Positions 54,427-62,836 of a stretch of DNA of 64,000 nucleotides are shown here, one piece after another. The stretch is taken from contig SEHB01000001.1 of NCBI GenBank assembly GCA_004143945.1, positions 558,001 to 622,000 on the forward strand, read 5' to 3'. The translations under genes were made by a program, and so were the position numbers. Under the pieces are notes generated by a model. It saw nothing but the letters and a program-made list of their open reading frames with translations. It ran no database searches and had not been told where the DNA came from. This stretch comes from Lysobacteraceae bacterium. GTDB lineage: Bacteria > Pseudomonadota > Gammaproteobacteria > Xanthomonadales > Rhodanobacteraceae. The stretch's first letter is position 1. Each line of letters starts with the position of its first letter.

Positions 54427-55239
54427 ATGCGCGTACCTGTCCTCACCTACCATTCCAACAACATCTCCGGCAACGACTACGCCCGCAACGACCACGTCGC
54501 GCTGGCCGAGGACTTGCGCCTGATCCACCGTGCCGGGCTGCGCATCGTGCCGCTCGCGCGCGTGGTCGAGGTCCTGCTCGGGGAAGCAGCCGGGTCGACG
54601 CTCGACGGCGCGGTCGCGCTGAGCTTCGACGACGGATCCTGGTTCGACTGGCACGACATCGAGCACCCGAGCTGCGGCCTGCAGCGAGGCTTCGCGGGCA
54701 TCCTGCGCGATTTCGCGGCCGAAACCGGCAGCGCGGTGCACGCGACGAGCTTCGTGATCGTGTCGCCGGAGGCCCGCACGGAGCTCGATCGCACCTGCCT
54801 CGTCGGGCGCGGCTGGTGGGGCGACGACTGGTGGGGCGCGGCGCAGCGCGAGGGCGTGCTCTCGATCGAGAGCCACAGCTGGGACCACAACCACCACACG
54901 CTGGCCGTCACCGCGCAGCGCGAGCAACGCAAGGGCACCTTCCGCAGCATCGACAATCATGTCGACGCGGACGCGCAGATCCGCCAGGCCGCGGACTGGC
55001 TCGACGCGCTGCTCGCGCCGCACCAGTCGAGCCTTTTCGCCTACCCCTACGGCGAAAGCAATGACTACCTCGTGCGCGAGTACCTGCCGCGCTTCATGCA
55101 CCAGCACCGGCTGCGCGCAGCCTTCGATACCGAGGCGGGTCCGGTACACGCATCGAGCGGACGCTGGCAGTTGCCGCGGTACGTGTGCGGGCAACATTGG
55201 ACCGCGCCCGAGGATCTCGCGCGACTGCTGGACGAATAG
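54427..55239 (+). CDS. Polysaccharide deacetylase-family protein (CE4 fold)
   Basis: The 270-residue protein without signal peptide has the NodB/CE4 motifs: PVLTYHS at the N-terminus, ALSFDDGS (catalytic and metal Asp), SHSWDHNHH as the metal His motif, and FAYPYGESND. It likely removes acetyl groups from a glycan or modifies a precursor in the cytoplasm, since no export signal is seen. ATG 54427 gives the conserved start. The substrate is unknown. Confidence 0.9.
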   Translation: MRVPVLTYHSNNISGNDYARNDHVALAEDLRLIHRAGLRIVPLARVVEVLLGEAAGSTLDGAVALSFDDGSWFDWHDIEHPSCGLQRGFAGILRDFAAETGSAVHATSFVIVSPEARTELDRTCLVGRGWWGDDWWGAAQREGVLSIESHSWDHNHHTLAVTAQREQRKGTFRSIDNHVDADAQIRQAADWLDALLAPHQSSLFAYPYGESNDYLVREYLPRFMHQHRLRAAFDTEAGPVHASSGRWQLPRYVCGQHWTAPEDLARLLDE

Positions 55240-55362
55240 CGCGACCGACCTCGATCTGCAGGCTGGAGGCGCGCAGCGCCGTTGGCATCGGGCACCCGCG
55301 CGAACAGCGCCGGCCGACCCTTGGTCGCCCGGCCTGCGCGCGCGATCAATGGATTCGCCGGC

Positions 55363-55869
55363 TCAGAACGCGCCGATCGAGTGCGCCTTCTCGACCAGCG
55401 CACGCCGACGCGCTGGATCCAGCGGCTTGTGCCAGCGCACGATCAACTGATCGTGGTGCGTCGGCTCGAACCCCGCCTGCATGTCGACCTCGTACGCACG
55501 CGCGTCGCCGCAGTGGCCGAAGTAGGCATCGCAGCGGTCGGCGTAGCGCTCGAACGCATAGCGCAAGGCATGAAGCAACAGGCCTCCGGCACTGCGGATC
55601 GCGTCGCGGTCCGCATCGGGCAGGCCGCGGATCGCATCCCCGTCGGTGCATCCGCCACCGACGAGCATGATGTCCGCGTGCGGAAGCAGGTGCAGGTAGG
55701 ACAGCGGCGTGAAGCGCGCATCCTCGCCGCGATGGAACACGCCGACGTGGTGCGGATAGTCCGGGATCGGATCGCCGAACTTGCGCCGGAACAGTTCGCC
55801 GAAGAACGGACGGGCGTCATCGACTTCGGTGATGACGATCAGCGGCTCGATGACCGATGGAAGTTCCAA
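55363..55869 (-). CDS. Conserved hypothetical protein with uncertain start
   Basis: The coding part is credible, with FGELFRRKFGDPIPDYPHH, YLHLLPHADIMLVGGGCTDG and DAYFGHCGDARAYEVDMQAGF, and a C-terminus with HDQLIVRWHK. It suggests an acyltransferase-like or nucleotide-binding small enzyme, but I cannot place it. The only ATG in frame (55977) would overlap the nucleotidase gene by 50 bp. The nearest alternative is a TTG at 55869. It is the third gene in a row after the subtilase and nucleotidase genes. Confidence 0.68.
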   Translation of the reverse strand: MELPSVIEPLIVITEVDDARPFFGELFRRKFGDPIPDYPHHVGVFHRGEDARFTPLSYLHLLPHADIMLVGGGCTDGDAIRGLPDADRDAIRSAGGLLLHALRYAFERYADRCDAYFGHCGDARAYEVDMQAGFEPTHHDQLIVRWHKPLDPARRRALVEKAHSIGAF

Positions 55870-55927
55870 GGCGCGGGGTTCCGCTGAGGGGAACGCGAGA
55901 GCATACAGCGTGTACCGCGCGGGGCCG

Positions 55928-56833
55928 TCATCCTCGGAGCCGGTCGATCCGGCGCGGCACGTGCCCGGTCGCGACATGCAGTCGAGCGGACTCGACGTTC
56001 GCCGCGGAATCGTCGAAGAAGATGTCGGCGCCGAATGCTTCGAGAAACGGCCCCTTGGAACGGCCGCCGAGGAACAGCGCCTCGTCGATGCGCACGCCCC
56101 ACTCGCGCAGGGTCAGGATCACGCGCTTGTGCGCGGGCGCCGAGCGCGCGGTCACGAGCGCGGTGCGGATCGGCGAATCCTCACTCGGGAAGGCGTCCTG
56201 CAGGCGATGCAGCGCATCGAGGAAGCCGCGGAACGGGCCGCCCGAAAGCGGCTCGAGCGCGCGTTCGGTCTCGTGGCGATGGAACGCGTCGATGCCGCCC
56301 TGCTCCGACACGCGCTCGGACTCGTCGCCGAACAGCACCGCGTCGCCGTCGAACGCGATGCGCAACTGGTCGGATTGCCGCTGCGGCGCCTTCGAAGGCA
56401 GGATCGTCGCGGCCGCGATGCCCGCCGCGAGCGCCTGCGCGACGCTGTCCGGATTGGCCGAGAGGAACAGGTCGGCGTCGAACGCGTGCACGTACGGAAA
56501 CGTCGGCGCACCGCGCGTGAACGCGGCGCGCGCGATGCCGAGGCCGTAGTGTTCGATCGAGTTGAAGATGCGCAGGCCGGTATCGGCCGAGTTGCGCGAG
56601 AGCAGGATCACCTCGACGCGCGGCGCTTCCGGCGGCGCCGCGTTGAGCTTGAGCAGCTTCTGCACGAGCGGGAATGCGATGCCCGGCGCGAGCAGCTCGT
56701 CCTCGCGCTCGATCTGGTAGCGCGCGAACGCATCCACGCCCTCGCGTTCGAACAGATCGTGGCTCTCGCCGAGGTCGAACAGCGCACGCGAGGAGATCGC
56801 GACGACGAGCGCGTCGCGCGCGCCCGTCGTCAT
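55928..56833 (-). CDS. Cytosolic-type 5'-nucleotidase
   Basis: This protein of about 301 residues matches the 5'-nucleotidase family related to the cN-I enzymes. It shows LVVAISSRALFDL at the start, EVILLSRNSADTGLRIFNSIEHYGL, FDADLFLSANPDSV, and the FDGDAVLFGDESER motif of a HAD-type active site. It ends with FGADIFFDDSAANVESA. It hydrolyses nucleoside monophosphates. I prefer ATG 56833 to 56893, which overlaps the subtilase gene. It lies 16 bp after that gene. Confidence 0.92.
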   Translation of the reverse strand: MTTGARDALVVAISSRALFDLGESHDLFEREGVDAFARYQIEREDELLAPGIAFPLVQKLLKLNAAPPEAPRVEVILLSRNSADTGLRIFNSIEHYGLGIARAAFTRGAPTFPYVHAFDADLFLSANPDSVAQALAAGIAAATILPSKAPQRQSDQLRIAFDGDAVLFGDESERVSEQGGIDAFHRHETERALEPLSGGPFRGFLDALHRLQDAFPSEDSPIRTALVTARSAPAHKRVILTLREWGVRIDEALFLGGRSKGPFLEAFGADIFFDDSAANVESARLHVATGHVPRRIDRLRG

Positions 56834-56849
56834 CGATGCCGGGCGCGCT

Positions 56850-58745
56850 TCAGCGTCCCGGGACTCCATCGAAACCGTCCTCGAAGATCGCATCGTCGAT
56901 CATCACCTCGAGGACCGCACTGGCACCGGCCTCGTTGTCGCCGAGGTCGGTCTGCAGGACACCGACATCGAGCATCTGCTCGTAGCTTCCCTCGGCCGGC
57001 GCACTCACGGCGACCGTCACGGTGCACCCGGTGCCGGCCGGGATCTCGGCCCCCGTCTCCAGCCTGAAGCCCTGGAAGTCCGGGGACACGACGACGACGC
57101 CGGATGGACAGGTCGTTGAGGCCTGCACCGGTTCGACCACGCGCAACAGGCCCGGCAGGCCGTTGGTCAGGCTGGAGGTCAGCACCGCGGGCGAGCCGCC
57201 GGCGTTGCCGAGCGTCAGCACCAGTTCGCTCGGTTCATTCACCATCACGCTCGACGGCACGAACGCGACCTCGAGCGACACCGGCGACCCCTGCGCCGCT
57301 TGCGCCGCTGCGTAGGCATCGATGCGGCCGTATCCCGCGACGTAGTTCGGCCACTCGCCGACCGGGATTCCGCCGCAGGACTGGGACACGGTGATCGGCA
57401 CGGCCGTGTCGCGCAGGATCTGCGCGACCTGCGCGGGATTGCCCTTGAGCGCCGGATTCACCGACATCAGCAAGGCCGCCGCGCCCGCGACGTGCGGTCC
57501 GGCCATGCTGGTGCCGCTCATCGAGCCGTATCCGCCGCCGGGAATGCTCGAGCGGATGCTCGAACCCGGAGCCGAAACGTCGGGGCGGATCAGGCCTGAA
57601 CCCGAAACCGGGCCGCGACTGGAGAAGCTCGACATCGCGTCGCTGGAGGTCGTCGAACCGATCACGAAGCTGGCGTCGTAGAGCGCGGGCGGCGTGAGGA
57701 TCGAACTGCAACCCGACCCGTCGTTGCCGGCGGACGCGACGAACAGGATGCCGGCATCGACGAGGTTGTCGACCGCGGTCTCGAGGATGTCGGCCGGCGT
57801 GCAGCCTTCGCTCGCGGGGCAACCCCAGGAATTGTTGATCACGTCTGGCGCGAGGTCGGGGTTCGGATTCTGGCCTGCGAGGTCGGTCGGCGCGAGGAAG
57901 AACTCCATGCACTCGATGTATCGCGCGGGTGTGCCATCGCCGGAATTCATGTTGCGGCATCCGATCCACTTCGCGCCGGGCGCCACGCCGATTTCGTTGG
58001 CGCCGCCGTCGCTGCCGGCGAACGTACCCGCAGTATGCGTGCCGTGGCCGTGGTCGTCGCACGGCACCGGAGAATCGTTTCCGCAAGGATTCCCGCTCGA
58101 ATCGTGGATCGAGTCACGCCAGTTGTAGTCGTGCGTCGCGGTCGTCCCGTCCCAGCCGCGATAATGGTTGATCAGCGCCGGGTGATCCCAGTCGTAGCCG
58201 GTGTCCTGGCCCGCGATCACCACACCCTGGCCCGTGAACCCTTCCGCCCAGACCTCGGGTGCGCGGATCTTGTTGACACCCCACTCGATCGCCTCGACTT
58301 CGCTCGGCAGCGGTCCGAGCTGCTGCGTCGGCAGTTGCAGCGAGTACTCGGGATTGGCCGCGACGCGCGAGACGTCGCCGCGGGCGGCGAGTTCGGTGAG
58401 GTCCTGCGGCGAAAGCCGCGCCCAGATCACGTTGCTGATCCAGAACGAGCGATACTCGATGCCGCGCGCTGCGAGCCAGGCGCGCACACCCGCCTGCTGC
58501 TCGTCCGCTCGCGCGCGCAGTGCATCGACGAGTGCGCGCCTGCGCGCGCGGTAGTCGGCTTCAGGGGCGAGCAGCGCAAGCGTCGGTCGCGCCTGGTCCG
58601 CCATCACGATCAGCGCTTCCGCATGCCCGCTCGCGCGCGCCTGCTCGAGCAAGCTGGCCTCGATGTCCGCGGCGAGCGCGCTGCTGCAGGCAAGGGTGAG
58701 CGCCGCGAGCGGCAACGCGCGCAGGACAGGATTGGAACGATGCAT
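56850..58745 (-). CDS. Secreted S8 subtilase ending in IFEDGFDGVPGR
   Basis: The 631-residue protease has a signal peptide (cleavage after ALA) and an I9-like propeptide (residues ~27-140). The subtilisin domain has the triad Asp181 (AGQDTGYDWDHP), His234 (DDHGHGTHTAGT) and Ser413 (SGTSMAGPHVAGA). The oxyanion Asn is in VINNSWG. Residues ~490-610 form an Ig-like/DUF11-type module (VEPVQASTTC). The C-terminus carries IFEDGFD at residues 620-626. It likely acts outside the cell on proteins. It is followed by the 5'-nucleotidase gene in the same direction. Confidence 0.95.
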   Translation of the reverse strand: MHRSNPVLRALPLAALTLACSSALAADIEASLLEQARASGHAEALIVMADQARPTLALLAPEADYRARRRALVDALRARADEQQAGVRAWLAARGIEYRSFWISNVIWARLSPQDLTELAARGDVSRVAANPEYSLQLPTQQLGPLPSEVEAIEWGVNKIRAPEVWAEGFTGQGVVIAGQDTGYDWDHPALINHYRGWDGTTATHDYNWRDSIHDSSGNPCGNDSPVPCDDHGHGTHTAGTFAGSDGGANEIGVAPGAKWIGCRNMNSGDGTPARYIECMEFFLAPTDLAGQNPNPDLAPDVINNSWGCPASEGCTPADILETAVDNLVDAGILFVASAGNDGSGCSSILTPPALYDASFVIGSTTSSDAMSSFSSRGPVSGSGLIRPDVSAPGSSIRSSIPGGGYGSMSGTSMAGPHVAGAAALLMSVNPALKGNPAQVAQILRDTAVPITVSQSCGGIPVGEWPNYVAGYGRIDAYAAAQAAQGSPVSLEVAFVPSSVMVNEPSELVLTLGNAGGSPAVLTSSLTNGLPGLLRVVEPVQASTTCPSGVVVVSPDFQGFRLETGAEIPAGTGCTVTVAVSAPAEGSYEQMLDVGVLQTDLGDNEAGASAVLEVMIDDAIFEDGFDGVPGR

Positions 58746-58885
58746 CGTCTACTCCCCGGATCGACAGTGGCAGGAGGGCGCTGGCCCATTCGCGATCATG
58801 CCATAGGCGCGGGGCGGTCGACGGGCGTCGCGCGTCCATGCGCAGACGCACGGTGGGCCGGGCGGCGCAGCGCGCCGACGGAGCC

Positions 58886-58899
58886 GCACCGGTCGGTGC
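58886..58899 (-). terminator. Possible hairpin terminator after the GFA-family gene
   Basis: A 6-bp palindromic stem (GCACCG/CGGTGC) lies 13-26 bp past the stop of the GFA gene. No T-run follows, so its role is uncertain. The rest of the 165-bp gap before the subtilase shows nothing. Confidence 0.25.
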
Positions 58900-58911
58900 G
58901 CCCGCAACGGG

Positions 58912-59271
58912 TCAGAAGCTGCGACCGTCGACCTTCTCGATCTCCAGCGCATCGGGATCGATGCCTTCGAGACAGCGCACGTTGATCGCGAACGTATCGC
59001 GCCCCTCGCGATCCTTGCCGCGCCCGAACGGTCCGACGCCGCACACCGCGCAGAACTGGTGGCGGATGCGTTCCTTGTTGAAGGTGTAGGTCGACAGCGC
59101 GTCCTCGGGTGTCAGCAGCTTGACGCTGGCGGCCGGGAAGAACGCGAGCAGGTGGCCGCGACGGCTGCAGATCGAGCAGTTGCACGACATCGCGCGCGTG
59201 ATCGCGGCGTCAGAATCGACCTCGAACGCGACGCGTCCGCAATGGCAGCTTCCGGTGTACTTCATCTGCAT
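58912..59271 (-). CDS. GFA/CENP-V family zinc protein
   Basis: The 119-residue protein belongs to the family of glutathione-dependent formaldehyde-activating enzyme homologues. Its Cys clusters are Cys9/Cys11 (GSCHCGRV), Cys30/Cys32/Cys35 (SCNCSICSRRGH) and FCAVCG, the usual zinc sites. ATG 59271 is preceded by GAGGAGA, the best ribosome site nearby. The longer frame upstream is unsupported. Most members have no proven activity, so the formaldehyde function should not be assumed. Confidence 0.93.
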   Translation of the reverse strand: MQMKYTGSCHCGRVAFEVDSDAAITRAMSCNCSICSRRGHLLAFFPAASVKLLTPEDALSTYTFNKERIRHQFCAVCGVGPFGRGKDREGRDTFAINVRCLEGIDPDALEIEKVDGRSF

Positions 59272-59312
59272 TCTCCTCGGGCGGGCGGCGCAGTATCGCG
59301 CGCGCTGCTGCT

Positions 59313-59924
59313 TCAGGACAGGAAGGACGGGTTCAGCAGCTGGCGCAGGAACACCGCGAGCACGCGTGGCTCCATCGCGAGCGTGAACAGCATCCCGTAG
59401 ACCGCGCCCCACAGGTGCGCGCTGTGGTTGATGTGGTCGCGGCGCTGGCGGTCGGCCCAGATCGTGTAACCGAGGTAGAGCACCGCGTAGATGATCGCGG
59501 GCACCGGCACGAAGAACACGAAGATCAGCGCCCACGGCTGCAGCAGGATGTACGCGAACAGCACCGCTGACACCGCGCCCGATGCACCGAGGCTGCGGTA
59601 ACCGCTGTCGTCGCGATGGCGCAGCCAGCTCGGCACGCACGACACGACCAGTCCGCCCACGTAGAACGCCGCATAGCCGAGTGCACCGATGTAGGGCGTG
59701 AAGAACTGCTCGATCAGGCGGCCGAAGAAGTAGAGCGTGATCATGTTGAACGCGAGATGCGGCACGTCCGCATGGATCAGGCCGCAGGTCGCGAGGCGCC
59801 AGTACTCCTTGCCGCGGTTGATCGCGGGCGGCCAGAGGATCAGCTGCTGCATCAGCCGCGGATTGTTGAACGCGAGGAACGAGACGACGCAGGTGATCGC
59901 GATGATGGCGACGGTGACGGGCAT
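59313..59924 (-). CDS. Rhomboid-family intramembrane serine protease
   Basis: The 203-residue protein has about six transmembrane helices. The GASGAVSA loop carries the catalytic Ser, and HINHSAHLWGAVYG carries the catalytic His, with the HADVPHLAFNMITLYFFG segment of the family. It cleaves transmembrane or membrane-proximal substrates within the membrane. ATG 59924 follows an AAGGAA site. It is not obviously coupled to the adjacent GFA gene. The substrate is unknown. Confidence 0.93.
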   Translation of the reverse strand: MPVTVAIIAITCVVSFLAFNNPRLMQQLILWPPAINRGKEYWRLATCGLIHADVPHLAFNMITLYFFGRLIEQFFTPYIGALGYAAFYVGGLVVSCVPSWLRHRDDSGYRSLGASGAVSAVLFAYILLQPWALIFVFFVPVPAIIYAVLYLGYTIWADRQRRDHINHSAHLWGAVYGMLFTLAMEPRVLAVFLRQLLNPSFLS

Positions 59925-60039
59925 GCCTGTTCCTTGGACCGGGGTCGAGGGAAGATAGGCGGCAACCGGCGGGAGCGGCAAGTGCGCCACCGTCGCGCGC
60001 TCGCGGCTATGATCGCCTCCCCTGCCCCGCACCCTCCGC

Positions 60040-60930
60040 ATGACGGCCCGATCTCGCTACCTGCAACTCGATGTCTTCCCCGCGAGCCCCGGCGGTGGCA
60101 ATCCACTCGGCGTGGTGTTCGACGCGGCGGACTGGAGCAGCGAACGCATGCAGCGCTGCGCGAACTGGACCGGACTCGTCGAAACCACGTTCGTGCTGCC
60201 GCCGACGCAGCCCGGCGCGAGCTACCGGCTGCGCATCTTCACGCCCGAGCGCGAGATCCCGTTCGCGGGACACCCGACGATCGGCAGCGCGCACGCGGTG
60301 CTCGAAACCGGTTTCGCGCAGGCGCGCGAGGGTCGCCTCGTGCAGGAATGCGGCGCGGGCCTGCTGCCGATCCGGATCGAAGGCGAAGGCGATGCACAAC
60401 GGTTGTACGTGCAGGCCCCGGCAGCGCGGGTGCTCGCGACCGACGCCGCGCACGCGCAACGGCTGCAGCAGGTGCTCGCAGGCACGCAGGCGGGCGCATT
60501 GCCGCCCGCCTTCGTCGAAGGGGGTCGCCGCTGGTGGGTGGCCGAATTCGCCGACGAAGCGGGACTTCGTTGCTGGCAGCCCGACCATCACGCGATTGCC
60601 GAACTCGCGCGCGCGAGCGACAGCCTCGGCCTGTGCGCATTCGCGCGCGCCGACGCCGACGCCGGCCATGACCTCGTCGTGCGCGCATTCCCGGCTGGCG
60701 TCGGCATCGTCGAGGATCCCGCGTCGGGCGCCGCCAACGGCCTGGTCGCGGCGTGGATCGCGCTCGGCGAACCCGACGGTCCGCTCGCGCGCGGCTACCG
60801 CGTGAGCCAGGGGCGCGAGATCGGGCGCGACGCGGAGATCCTGATCCGCATCGACCCGGGCGACCCGCCGATCGTGCACGTCGGCGGCCGCACGCGCACG
60901 ATCGTCGAAGGTTCGCTCGACTGGTCCTGA
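60040..60930 (+). CDS. PhzF-family isomerase-like protein
   Basis: The 296-residue protein has the two-domain fold of the PhzF/diaminopimelate-epimerase family. It shows LDVFPASPGGGNPLGVV at the start, the active Glu in GLVETTFVLPP, IFTPEREIPFAGHPTIGSAH, and the second-domain motif EDPASGAANGLVAAWIA. Phenazine genes are absent, so this is a family member of unknown substrate. The ATG at 60040 is the best start. It converges with the cold-shock gene at a bidirectional hairpin. Confidence 0.93.
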   Translation: MTARSRYLQLDVFPASPGGGNPLGVVFDAADWSSERMQRCANWTGLVETTFVLPPTQPGASYRLRIFTPEREIPFAGHPTIGSAHAVLETGFAQAREGRLVQECGAGLLPIRIEGEGDAQRLYVQAPAARVLATDAAHAQRLQQVLAGTQAGALPPAFVEGGRRWWVAEFADEAGLRCWQPDHHAIAELARASDSLGLCAFARADADAGHDLVVRAFPAGVGIVEDPASGAANGLVAAWIALGEPDGPLARGYRVSQGREIGRDAEILIRIDPGDPPIVHVGGRTRTIVEGSLDWS

Positions 60931-60989
60931 CATGCCGTCCGGACAGTCCCGCGGCTTCCGCCCATGGATCGCGACGGGATCGCAGGCAT

Positions 60990-61018
60990 AAAAAACCCCG
61001 GGTGTGGCCACCCGGGGT
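60990..61018 (-). terminator. Rho-independent terminator of the cold-shock gene
   Basis: A 9-bp GC-rich stem (CCCCGGGTG/CACCCGGGG) with a TGGC loop is followed on the minus strand by six T residues. This is a textbook intrinsic terminator, 25 bp after the csp stop. On the plus strand the same hairpin can end the PhzF transcript but lacks the T-run there. Confidence 0.92.
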
Positions 61019-61042
61019 CGAGTCCCGCAATGTCCGGGAGGA

Positions 61043-61252
61043 TCAGATCACCTGGACCTGATCGGCCTGCATGCCCTTCTGGCCCTGCACCGCGATGAAG
61101 CTCACGCGCTGGCCTTCCTGCAGGGTGCGGAAGCCGGTGCCCTGGATCGCGCGGAAATGCACGAACAGGTCGGGACCGCTTTCCGGGGTGATGAAACCGA
61201 AGCCCTTCGCGTCATTGAACCACTTGACGGTTCCGTTCTGACGATTCGACAT
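61043..61252 (-). CDS. CspA-family cold shock protein
   Basis: This 69-residue single cold-shock domain has the RNA-binding motifs KGFGFI (RNP1) and DLFVHF (RNP2), plus [10 protein letters not shown] at the start. It melts RNA secondary structure and acts as an RNA chaperone. ATG 61252 is preceded by AGGAG at 8 nt spacing. It has its own promoter with a long leader and an intrinsic terminator, so it is monocistronic and probably regulated post-transcriptionally. Confidence 0.97.
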   Translation of the reverse strand: MSNRQNGTVKWFNDAKGFGFITPESGPDLFVHFRAIQGTGFRTLQEGQRVSFIAVQGQKGMQADQVQVI

Positions 61253-61445
61253 CTATGCAACTCCTGGTCACGCTGTTGGCATCGCGAACACGGAAACATT
61301 CCGCGTCGAGACTGATTTGCAGGGAGCTCGCGAGGCGAATCGATGAAGCGGATCATGGAGTGATCAACCGCATCGGGCCACGATTGACAGTGACCCTTGC
61401 AAACACAGTCGCGCGACTATACGCAAAACACGCGACGGATGCTAA
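61253..61445 (-). promoter_or_regulatory. Promoter and ~157-nt leader of the cold-shock gene
   Basis: On the minus strand a TTAGCA -35 (61440-61445) and TATAGT -10 (61416-61421) are separated by 18 bp and predict transcription from about 61409. That leaves a leader of roughly 157 nt before the start codon. Long 5' leaders of this kind control cspA translation and RNA stability in other bacteria. The rest of the gap up to the bTHX gene shows no coding potential. Confidence 0.55.
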
Positions 61446-61553
61446 CGCTTTTCTAATCTTGGCCGGAGCCTTCCAGGAGCCCGTGCGCTTTGCCCCAAAC
61501 GCCGCTCCGCAAGGCCTTCCGGCGATGCAGCGAGCGACGTCCGGCGCCGTGTA

Positions 61554-61745
61554 TCAGGCAGACTTCTTCGGCGCAGCCTTGCGCACCGGCGCGGCCTTCT
61601 TCGCGGCCGGCTTGGCAGCCGTACGGGCGGCAGGCTTGGCCGTTCCGGTCGACGTGGCTGCCGACTTCGCGGCGTGCGGGCGCGAGTTGCCGTAACTGCG
61701 GATCGCGATCTTGCCCTTGCGGGTCTTGCGGTCGCCCTTGCCCAT
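61554..61745 (-). CDS. bTHX-family small ribosomal protein with basic Ala/Lys tail
   Basis: The 63-residue protein begins MGKGDRKTRKGKIAIRSYGNSRP, the bTHX core, which in Thermus is a 26-residue peptide at the top of the 30S head. The rest (residues 24-63) is a low-complexity tail of Ala, Lys and Pro (TAAKPAAKKAAPVRKAAPKK), which could bind RNA. ATG 61745 was chosen; a longer start at 61766 adds 7 residues without support. Confidence 0.88.
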   Translation of the reverse strand: MGKGDRKTRKGKIAIRSYGNSRPHAAKSAATSTGTAKPAARTAAKPAAKKAAPVRKAAPKKSA

Positions 61746-61844
61746 GATGGCTCCTGTGGAATGCATGATTTCGGGCCGCGCAGGATAGCAGCACCCCGCT
61801 GTTGCGCAAGCAATTTCCCGCGACGATCGACACCGGCCCGCGCG

Positions 61845-62777
61845 TCAGCGGCCGGTCGCGCAGCCTCCGACGCAGTCCCCGTTTTCCACCTGCACCGTCG
61901 CGTGGACCACGCCGAAGCGCTCCTGCAGCAGTGTCTGGATCGAGCGGATCGCGACATCCGGAACGATGCCCGGGCCAAGCCGCGCATGCAGCGTCGCCAC
62001 CGCGCGGCCTCCCGCCAGTTGCCAGACGTGCACATGATGGACTTCTTCGACGCCGATCTGCGCCGCGACGAGCGTCGATTCGACGACCCCGTCCTCGATG
62101 CCGGCCGGCGTGCCCTCGAGCAGGATGTGCGCGCTCCGGCGCAGTAGATGCCACGCGCTGCGCAGGATCAGCACCGACACGAGGACCGACACGACCGGAT
62201 CGATCCAGTTCCACTCGGCCCAGCGGATCAGCAGCGCGGCGATCACCGCACCGACCGACCCGAGCAGGTCGCCGAGCACGTGCAGCCTCGCGCCCGCGGT
62301 GTTGAGGTCGTGTTCGTCGTGCGTGTGCAGCACGCGCAACACGAGCAGGTTCACCAGCAGCCCGGTGCCGGCGATCGCGAGCATCATTCCCGACAGGATC
62401 TCGCCCGGGTGGAACAGGCGCGTGGCCGCCTCGAACACGATCCAGGCGACCAGCACGAACTGCAGCAGGGCATTCGAATAGCCGACCAGCACCTCGAGCC
62501 GGGCATACCCGAATGTGCGCAATGCATCGGCGGGCCGCTGCGCGAAGCGCGCGCCGAGCCACGCGAACAGCAGCGCGAGCGCGTCGACGAGCATGTGGCC
62601 GGCGTCGGCGAGCAGCGCAAGCGAACCCGAGAGCACGCCGCCGACGGCCTCGACGACGAGCATGCACGACGTCAGCGCGAACGCGAACAGCAGCCGGCGC
62701 ACGCGCTGCGAAGCGTCGCGCTGACCCGTCGCGTGTGCGTGGCCATCATGGTGGTGGTCGTGGTGGTGCGGATGCAC
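61845..62777 (-). CDS. Cation diffusion facilitator zinc exporter (ZitB/CzcD type)
   Basis: The 310-residue inner-membrane protein has an N-terminal His-rich tail (HPHHHDHHHDGHAH) and six helices. The zinc-site HxxxD motifs are at His61-Asp65 (DAGHMLVDALALL) and His166-Asp170 (RLHVLGDLLG). A cytoplasmic ferredoxin-like domain follows (VEEVHHVHVWQLAGG), with a C-terminal Cys. It exports Zn (and perhaps Cd/Co) in exchange for protons. It lies next to a MerC-domain protein and the TonB receptor with a Zur box, suggesting a zinc homeostasis group. Confidence 0.94.
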   Translation of the reverse strand: MHPHHHDHHHDGHAHATGQRDASQRVRRLLFAFALTSCMLVVEAVGGVLSGSLALLADAGHMLVDALALLFAWLGARFAQRPADALRTFGYARLEVLVGYSNALLQFVLVAWIVFEAATRLFHPGEILSGMMLAIAGTGLLVNLLVLRVLHTHDEHDLNTAGARLHVLGDLLGSVGAVIAALLIRWAEWNWIDPVVSVLVSVLILRSAWHLLRRSAHILLEGTPAGIEDGVVESTLVAAQIGVEEVHHVHVWQLAGGRAVATLHARLGPGIVPDVAIRSIQTLLQERFGVVHATVQVENGDCVGGCATGR

Positions 62778-62836
62778 GAGTGCGCCGGGAGGGGTGTCGA
62801 ACCGCGATGCTAGGCAGGGGTGGCGCGGTTACACAA

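Noticed and set aside
59313-59924. Idea that the rhomboid protease is the sortase for the IF-x-DGFD tail (as rhombosortase for GlyGly-CTERM)
   Set aside because: The motif has no transmembrane segment or basic tail, the rhomboid looks like a general family member, and nothing links the genes beyond proximity.
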